Source: Nocardiopsis sp. TSRI0078 (GTDB lineage: Bacteria > Actinomycetota > Actinomycetes > Streptosporangiales > Streptosporangiaceae). From it: a stretch of 64,000 nt of DNA. The DNA is taken from the NCBI RefSeq assembly GCF_001905145.1, contig NZ_LWLB01000034.1, positions 248,001 through 312,000 of the forward strand, written 5' to 3'. The notes under the pieces were generated by a model. That model was not told where the DNA came from and did not search any database. It saw only the letters and a program-made list of their open reading frames with translations. Made by a program: the position numbers and the translations under genes. Of the stretch, positions 59,668 through 64,000 are shown piece after piece. The first letter of the stretch is position 1; each line of letters begins with the position of its first letter.

Positions 59668-61308
59668 CTACGGATCGGGGATGAGCTTGCCCGGGTTCAG
59701 CACGCCCCCGGGGTCCAGAGCAGCCTTGACCGCGCGCAGCACCTCGCCGCCCAGCGGACCGATCTCCGCGGCCATCCACGGCCGGTGGTCGGTGCCCACC
59801 GCGTGGTGGTGGGTGATCGTCCCGCCGTGGGCCGCGATCGCGTCCGAGGCCGCGCGCTTGGCCCGGCCCCACCTCTCCAGCGGTGCGGCACCGGCGGCCG
59901 TGGCCACCGTGAAGTACAGGGAGGCACCCGTGGGATAGGTGTGCGACACGTGGCACATCACCACCGCGCCGCCCTCCCCGTCCTCCAGCGCCCCCGTGAG
60001 CGCGTCCGTCACCGCCGTGTACAGCGGCAGCAGGCCGGTCCAGGACGCGGCGGTCTCCAGGGTCTCGGCGAGGACCCCCGCGGACAGCAGGGTGTCGCGC
60101 AGGTAGGGCGCGGAGAACCGGTTGCTCCGCCAGTGCGCCACCGGTTCCGGTCCCAGCGGGGCACCGCCCGCCGCGGCCATGGCCTCCCGGACCGCCGCCG
60201 CCCGGGCCTCCACCTCGGCTCCGGTGCCCTCGAAGCCCAGCACCGCCTGGCAGCCGGGTGCGGCCTCACGCCCGCCCATGGACGCGCCGACGAAGGTCTC
60301 CGACTCGTCCAGCACCCGCGCCATGGTCGGGCGGACATCGGACTGGGCCAGGGACCGCAGCGCCTCCACCCCGGTCGCGAAGTCGGGGAAGGACCACGCC
60401 TCGTCCAGCACCCGCTCCGGGCGGCGGCGCACCCGCAGGCCCACCTCGGTGATCACGCCCAGCGTGCCCTCCGAGCCCAGCATCAGGCGGCCGAGGTCCG
60501 GCCCGGCGGCCGAGGCCGGGGGACCGCCCGTCTCCAGGGTCCCGCGCGGGGTGGCCACGCGCAGGGACACCACCATGTCCTCGAAGCGGCCGTAGCCGGA
60601 GGAGGCCTGGCCGCTGGAACGGGTGGCCGCGTAGCCGCCGATGCTCGCGTACTCGTAGCTCTGCGGCAGGTGCCCGAGCGTGCACCCGTGCTCGGCCAGC
60701 ATCGCCTCGGCGTGCGGGGTGCGCACGCCCGCGCCCAGGACGGCGGTCATCGACGTGGTGTCCACGGACACCAGCCGGTCCAGGCGGCGCAGGTCCAGGG
60801 CGACCACGGCGCGGAAGCCGCCGCGCAGCGGGGCCACACCGCCCACCACGCTGGTACCGCCGCCGAAGGGCACCACGGCGACGCGTTCGGCCGAGCACGC
60901 CTCCAGCAGGCGCTGGACCTCGTCGTGGTCTGCGGGGTACAGGACGGCGTCCGGTGCGGGATCGGCCGAGCCCGCGCGGCGCAGCAGCAGGTCGGGGGTG
61001 CTCTTGCCGCCGCTGTGGCGCAGCCGGACGGCGTCGTCGGTGCGCACGTGGCCGTCCCCGACCACCTCCGCGAGGGCCACGCGCAGCCGGTCCTCCAGAC
61101 GCGAGGGGGGAAGCTCCACCCGCTCCTCGGGCACCGGGGGCAGGTCCTCCAGCGGTGCCCGCAGCACCTGGGAGACCAGGTCGCGCAGCCCGGGGTCCAG
61201 GGTGGCGGCCTTGGCGGGATCACCCCAGGCGAACCAGCTCATGTCGGGCGCGGGGTCGACGCCGGGGGCCGCCTCGGTGCCACCGGGAGGGACAGTGTCG
61301 TCAGTCAT
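59668..61308 (-). CDS. FAD-linked oxidase, alkyl-DHAP synthase (AGPS)-like
   Basis: A 546-residue VAO-type flavoenzyme. FAD-binding block: VAVVPFGGGTSVVGG and GSEGTLGVITEVGL; the active-site HHH triplet is in ITHHHAVGTDHRPW, a feature of alkyl-dihydroxyacetonephosphate synthases. In bacteria most members have uncertain substrates. The ATG at 61308 leaves only 17 bases to the divergent TetR start. An internal ATG at 61242 (MSWFAWGDPAKAA) also matches the usual N-terminus of homologues. With glpD nearby, a link to glycerol-phosphate or DHAP metabolism is plausible. Confidence 0.82.
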   Translation of the reverse strand: MTDDTVPPGGTEAAPGVDPAPDMSWFAWGDPAKAATLDPGLRDLVSQVLRAPLEDLPPVPEERVELPPSRLEDRLRVALAEVVGDGHVRTDDAVRLRHSGGKSTPDLLLRRAGSADPAPDAVLYPADHDEVQRLLEACSAERVAVVPFGGGTSVVGGVAPLRGGFRAVVALDLRRLDRLVSVDTTSMTAVLGAGVRTPHAEAMLAEHGCTLGHLPQSYEYASIGGYAATRSSGQASSGYGRFEDMVVSLRVATPRGTLETGGPPASAAGPDLGRLMLGSEGTLGVITEVGLRVRRRPERVLDEAWSFPDFATGVEALRSLAQSDVRPTMARVLDESETFVGASMGGREAAPGCQAVLGFEGTGAEVEARAAAVREAMAAAGGAPLGPEPVAHWRSNRFSAPYLRDTLLSAGVLAETLETAASWTGLLPLYTAVTDALTGALEDGEGGAVVMCHVSHTYPTGASLYFTVATAAGAAPLERWGRAKRAASDAIAAHGGTITHHHAVGTDHRPWMAAEIGPLGGEVLRAVKAALDPGGVLNPGKLIPDP

Positions 61309-61325
61309 GCTCTACAGTTTTACAT
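61309..61325. promoter_or_regulatory. 17-bp divergent intergenic with a leaderless -10 candidate
   Basis: TACAGT at 61313-61318 lies seven bases before the TetR ATG, fitting a leaderless transcript. Neither start has a good ribosome site. The GTTTTAC...GTCAAAAC near-repeat around the TetR start is a possible operator. Confidence 0.4.
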
Positions 61326-61910
61326 ATGGCGTCAAAACGTAACGTTGATGACCGGATCCTGGACGCGGCCCGTGCCTGCGTCGAGGACTTCGGGGTGCGC
61401 CGCACCACCCTGACCGACGTGGCCCGCCGCGCCGGGGTCAGCAGACCCACCGTCTACCGGCGCTGGCCCGACGCGACCGCGCTCGTCGCCGACCTGCTCA
61501 CACGGGAGCTGCGGCGGATCCTGCTGGAGGAGGGGGCCTCCTCCGGCGACCGGGACGGGGAGGACGTGCGCGTCCGCCTGGTCCGGCACGCGGCCGGGGT
61601 CGCCCGCGCCATGCTCGCCCACCCCCTGTTCACCCGGATCGTGGACACCGAGCCCGAACTCCTGACGACCTACACCTTCCAGCGGCTGGGCACCAGCCAC
61701 CGGGCCGCCCTGGAACTGGTGGAGCCGGCCATCGCCGAGGGCCAGCGCGACGGTTCGGTACGCACGGGCGACCCCGAGGTCCTGGCCCGCTTCGTACTGG
61801 TCACGGTCCAGGGGACCGTCACCTCCCGCCGCCTGTTCGCCGACGTGCTCGACGGGACCGGGCTCGTCGACGAACTCGCCGTCCTGCTGGACGGCTACCT
61901 CGCCCCATGA
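61326..61910 (+). CDS. TetR-family regulator
   Basis: A 194-residue TetR protein. DNA-binding region: ILDAARACVEDFGVRRTTL and VSRPTVYRRWPDATALV. It lies between the AGPS-like oxidase (divergent) and glpD (same strand), so it probably regulates one or both. A hairpin follows the stop. The oxidase start is only 17 bases away, which means repressor bound there could silence both genes. Ligand unknown; an acyl or glycerol-phosphate compound would suit the neighbours but is speculation. Confidence 0.87.
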   Translation: MASKRNVDDRILDAARACVEDFGVRRTTLTDVARRAGVSRPTVYRRWPDATALVADLLTRELRRILLEEGASSGDRDGEDVRVRLVRHAAGVARAMLAHPLFTRIVDTEPELLTTYTFQRLGTSHRAALELVEPAIAEGQRDGSVRTGDPEVLARFVLVTVQGTVTSRRLFADVLDGTGLVDELAVLLDGYLAP

Positions 61911-61943
61911 GCCGCCGGGCCGGTCCGGCCCGCCTCCGGCGGC
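61911..61943 (+). terminator. Hairpin between tetR and glpD
   Basis: GCCGCCGG (61911-61918) pairs with CCGGCGGC (61936-61943); inner GGCC/GGCC pairing can extend the stem. Confidence 0.55.
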
Positions 61944-61992
61944 ACCCGGACGGGACCAGCCGCAACCACCGACGAACGAATCAGGACCGCCC

Positions 61993-63528
61993 ATGAGCCG
62001 CACAGTCACCGCGTCCTCCTCCCTCAACGCCGCACGGCGCGCCGCGGACCTCGCCGCGCTGGACCACCGGCCCCGGGTGGACGTCCTGGTCGTCGGCGGG
62101 GGAGTGACGGGCGCCGGCGCCGCGCTCGACGCGGCCTCGCGCGGCCTGTCCACCGTGCTGGTCGAACGCCACGACCTGGCCTTCGGCACCAGTCGATGGA
62201 GCTCCAAGCTCGTCCACGGCGGCCTGCGCTACCTCGCCAAGGGACAGTTCGGCATCGCCTACGAGAGCGCCCGCGAGCGGGACGTCCTCATGCGGGTGAC
62301 CGCGCCCCACCTGGTACGGCCCCTGCCCATGGTGGTGCCCGTCCACCGGGGGGACGACCTGTCCAAGGCCCTGTTCGTCCGCATGGGCATGGGCATGGGC
62401 GACCTCCTGCGCGTCCTGGCCGGCACCCCCGGCAGCGTGCTGCCCGGGCCGCGACTGCTCAACGCCCCGCAGACCCGGCGCCTGCTCCCCGGTGTCGCCC
62501 GGCGGGGCCTGCTCGGCGGCATCCTCTCCTTCGACGGCCAACTCGTCGACGACGCGCGCCTCGTGGTGGGCCTGGCACGCACCGCCGCACGCGAGGGAGC
62601 CCGGATCATCACGCGCTGCTCGGCCGAGAGCCTCTCCGCCGACGGCGCCGTGCTGCGCGACGAGGTCACGGGCCGTATCGTCCCGGTGCGCCCGCGCGCG
62701 ATCGTCAACGCCACCGGCGTCCACGCCGACCGGCTCGACCCGCACGTGCGCCTGCGGCCCAGCAGGGGCAGCCACCTGGTGCTCGACGGCGCCGCCCTCG
62801 GCAGCCCGAGGGCCGCGCTCACCGTGCCGATCGACGGCAGCGCCAGCCGGTTCGTGTTCGCGCTGCCCCAGCCGGACGGCCGGGTCTTCGCCGGACTCAC
62901 CGACGAGCCCGTGGACGGACCCGCCCCGCACGTCCCCGAGGTTCCCGAGGGCGACGTGGACTTCCTGCTCCGCCAGATCAACCGGGCCCTGGAGACACGG
63001 CTGGACCGGAGCGACGTCCTCGGCGCCTTCGCCGGACTGCGCCCGCTGCTGGAGGGCGACGGCCACAGCGCCGACCTGTCGCGCGAGCACGCCGTCACGG
63101 TCGCCCCGAACGGTACGGTCACCGTCGTCGGCGGAAAGCTCACCACCTACCGTGCGATGGCCGAGCAGGCCGTGGACACCGCCGTGCGCGTCCACCGACT
63201 GCCCGCCGGGCCCTGCCGGACCCGCTCCCTGCCGCTGGTGGGAGCCGCCGCGCACGAGGAACTCGACGCCGTCGACGCCCCGCGCCGCCTGGTGGCCAGG
63301 TACGGCACCGAGGCCGCCGACGTCCTGGCCGAGGCCGACGCGGACCCGGCGCTGCTCGCACCCGCCGTACGCGGGATCACCGGCGCCGAACTCCGGTTCG
63401 GGGTGCGCCACGAGGGGGCCATGGACACCGGGGACCTGCTGGACCGGCGCACGCGCGTCGGGCTGGTCCCCTCGGAACGGGCCGCGGCCGAGGCCGCCGC
63501 CGAGAAGGCGCTCGGCGCCGAGGACTGA
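61993..63528 (+). CDS. glpD: Glycerol-3-phosphate dehydrogenase (FAD)
   Basis: A 511-residue flavoenzyme that oxidises glycerol 3-phosphate to DHAP at the membrane and feeds quinone. N-terminal dinucleotide site VLVVGGGVTGAGAALDAASR; family signature TSRWSSKLVHGGLRYL; GSHLVLDG and VGGKLTTYRAMAEQAVD in the cap. The C-terminal domain (about 400-511) is typical. It is downstream of a TetR gene and near an AGPS-like oxidase; a shared role in ether-lipid or glycerol use is inference. Confidence 0.94.
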   Translation: MSRTVTASSSLNAARRAADLAALDHRPRVDVLVVGGGVTGAGAALDAASRGLSTVLVERHDLAFGTSRWSSKLVHGGLRYLAKGQFGIAYESARERDVLMRVTAPHLVRPLPMVVPVHRGDDLSKALFVRMGMGMGDLLRVLAGTPGSVLPGPRLLNAPQTRRLLPGVARRGLLGGILSFDGQLVDDARLVVGLARTAAREGARIITRCSAESLSADGAVLRDEVTGRIVPVRPRAIVNATGVHADRLDPHVRLRPSRGSHLVLDGAALGSPRAALTVPIDGSASRFVFALPQPDGRVFAGLTDEPVDGPAPHVPEVPEGDVDFLLRQINRALETRLDRSDVLGAFAGLRPLLEGDGHSADLSREHAVTVAPNGTVTVVGGKLTTYRAMAEQAVDTAVRVHRLPAGPCRTRSLPLVGAAAHEELDAVDAPRRLVARYGTEAADVLAEADADPALLAPAVRGITGAELRFGVRHEGAMDTGDLLDRRTRVGLVPSERAAAEAAAEKALGAED

Positions 63529-63748
63529 GGACGGGGCCGGGCGGCGGCCGGGCCGGCGGGAACGGGAGCGGGCACGTGGGGGAATTCGCGGCCGACCACA
63601 CCCGGATCCCCTGTCCCGCAGGGACTTGATCGCGTAAGGTCGTAGCCGTTCCGCGCCGCCCTCCCCCGAAGCGGTCGCCGGACGCTCCCCAGCCACCCCC
63701 TCACGCGGTTCTCCTGCCCTTCCGAGCCGCCCGCAGAAGGAGTCACCC

Positions 63749-64000
63749 ATGCCCACGCTCGTTTCCGTGCCCGCCCTGACCAAGGCCGAGGACACCGTCC
63801 TCGCGGGTGTACCGGACGAGTACCGGCACTACTTCAGCGGACGACCGCCGGTCCCGTTCACCAAACGCCACTGGGAGTTTCCCGGCGAGCCCGCGAGCGT
63901 GCCGCTGGCCCGCGCCTTCCTGGACACCTGCGCCGCCACCCGGGACGCCGACTACCGGTACGTCTTCTCGCTCCTGGGCACCGAACTGGCGACCAACGCC
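63749..64000 (+). CDS. RsbW-like ATP-binding regulator, N-terminal fragment
   Basis: Eighty-four codons run off the right edge. After a 40-residue leader the text HWEFPGEPASVPLARAFL begins the fold of anti-sigma-factor-type HATPases (SpoIIAB/RsbW group), and LLGTELATNA is the N-box with the Mg-binding Asn. GAAGGAGTC precedes the ATG at 63749. In actinobacteria these proteins bind sigma factors or anti-anti-sigma factors. The rest of the ATPase domain and any partner gene are outside the window. Confidence 0.78.
   Translation, partial: MPTLVSVPALTKAEDTVLAGVPDEYRHYFSGRPPVPFTKRHWEFPGEPASVPLARAFLDTCAATRDADYRYVFSLLGTELATNA

Noticed and set aside
1..64000. CRISPR arrays, tRNA, rRNA, prophage or integrase att sites
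   Set aside because: No regularly spaced repeats, no cloverleaf-like segments with CCA ends and no phage or integrase genes were seen. A tool search would be more sensitive for tRNAs.

Overview
The window is very GC-rich throughout, with mostly G/C third codon positions, frequent GTG and TTG starts and four-base GTGA stop/start overlaps. Together with a conservon (cvnABCD), GuaB1, an EF-G2-type factor, a decaprenyl-phosphoryl-arabinose (DPA) pathway and many TetR regulators, this points to a filamentous actinobacterium. I infer Streptosporangiales/Nocardiopsis-like rather than Streptomyces, but no rRNA or tRNA is present to prove it. I saw no CRISPR array, tRNA, rRNA, prophage or intact insertion sequence.

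Layout. 1-9.8 kb is metabolic and signalling: the end of an ECF transporter operon (ATPase fragment, EcfT), enoyl-CoA hydratase, a Ser/Thr kinase with a C-terminal membrane domain, etfB-etfA, a stand-alone LigD-type polymerase domain, a frame-broken small ORF and an aldehyde dehydrogenase. 9.8-19.2 kb is a cell-envelope glycan island: two overlapping methyltransferases, a large GT-C-like membrane protein, an O-acyltransferase, a DUF3068 protein, then DPPR synthase-dprE1-dprE2 with tight overlaps. 19.2-22.4 kb holds a TetR gene facing a drug-efflux MFS gene broken by a one-base frameshift, a relic resembling the right end of a TnpB element, and a quinone oxidoreductase with a short deletion.

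22.4-30.2 kb, all on the minus strand, is a conservon followed by two tandem MpaB/DUF2236-like oxygenases and a GPH-type MFS permease. The oxygenase pair shares a 317-bp block with only five mismatches inside more diverged flanks, which suggests gene conversion. 30.7-36.8 kb carries a VanZ-RDD fusion, a DUF3592 protein, a TetR/YhgE-Pip/degenerate ABC-ATPase unit with a palindromic operator, and endonuclease V. 36.9-48.2 kb contains guaB1, a CDP-alcohol phosphatidyltransferase, a second acyltransferase, an M20 amidohydrolase with a long disordered tail, an M48 protease, EF-G2, a CPBP-family protein and an alpha/beta hydrolase.

48.3-64 kb has an MFS permease, a secreted coiled-coil protein, peptide deformylase, an AadA-like nucleotidyltransferase, an 0.8-kb gene-poor gap, a CbiX-like protein lacking its metal-binding histidines, an APH(6)/hydroxyurea-type kinase, kdpE-kdpD with a degenerate KdpD ATP site, an anchored hypothetical protein, an AGPS-like FAD oxidase divergent from a TetR gene and glpD, and the start of an RsbW-like ATPase.

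The two most system-like regions are the DPA/GT-C island, where the downstream operon would make the lipid-linked arabinose donor that the membrane enzyme could use, and the conservon with its duplicated oxygenases. Function in both is inferred from sequence only.
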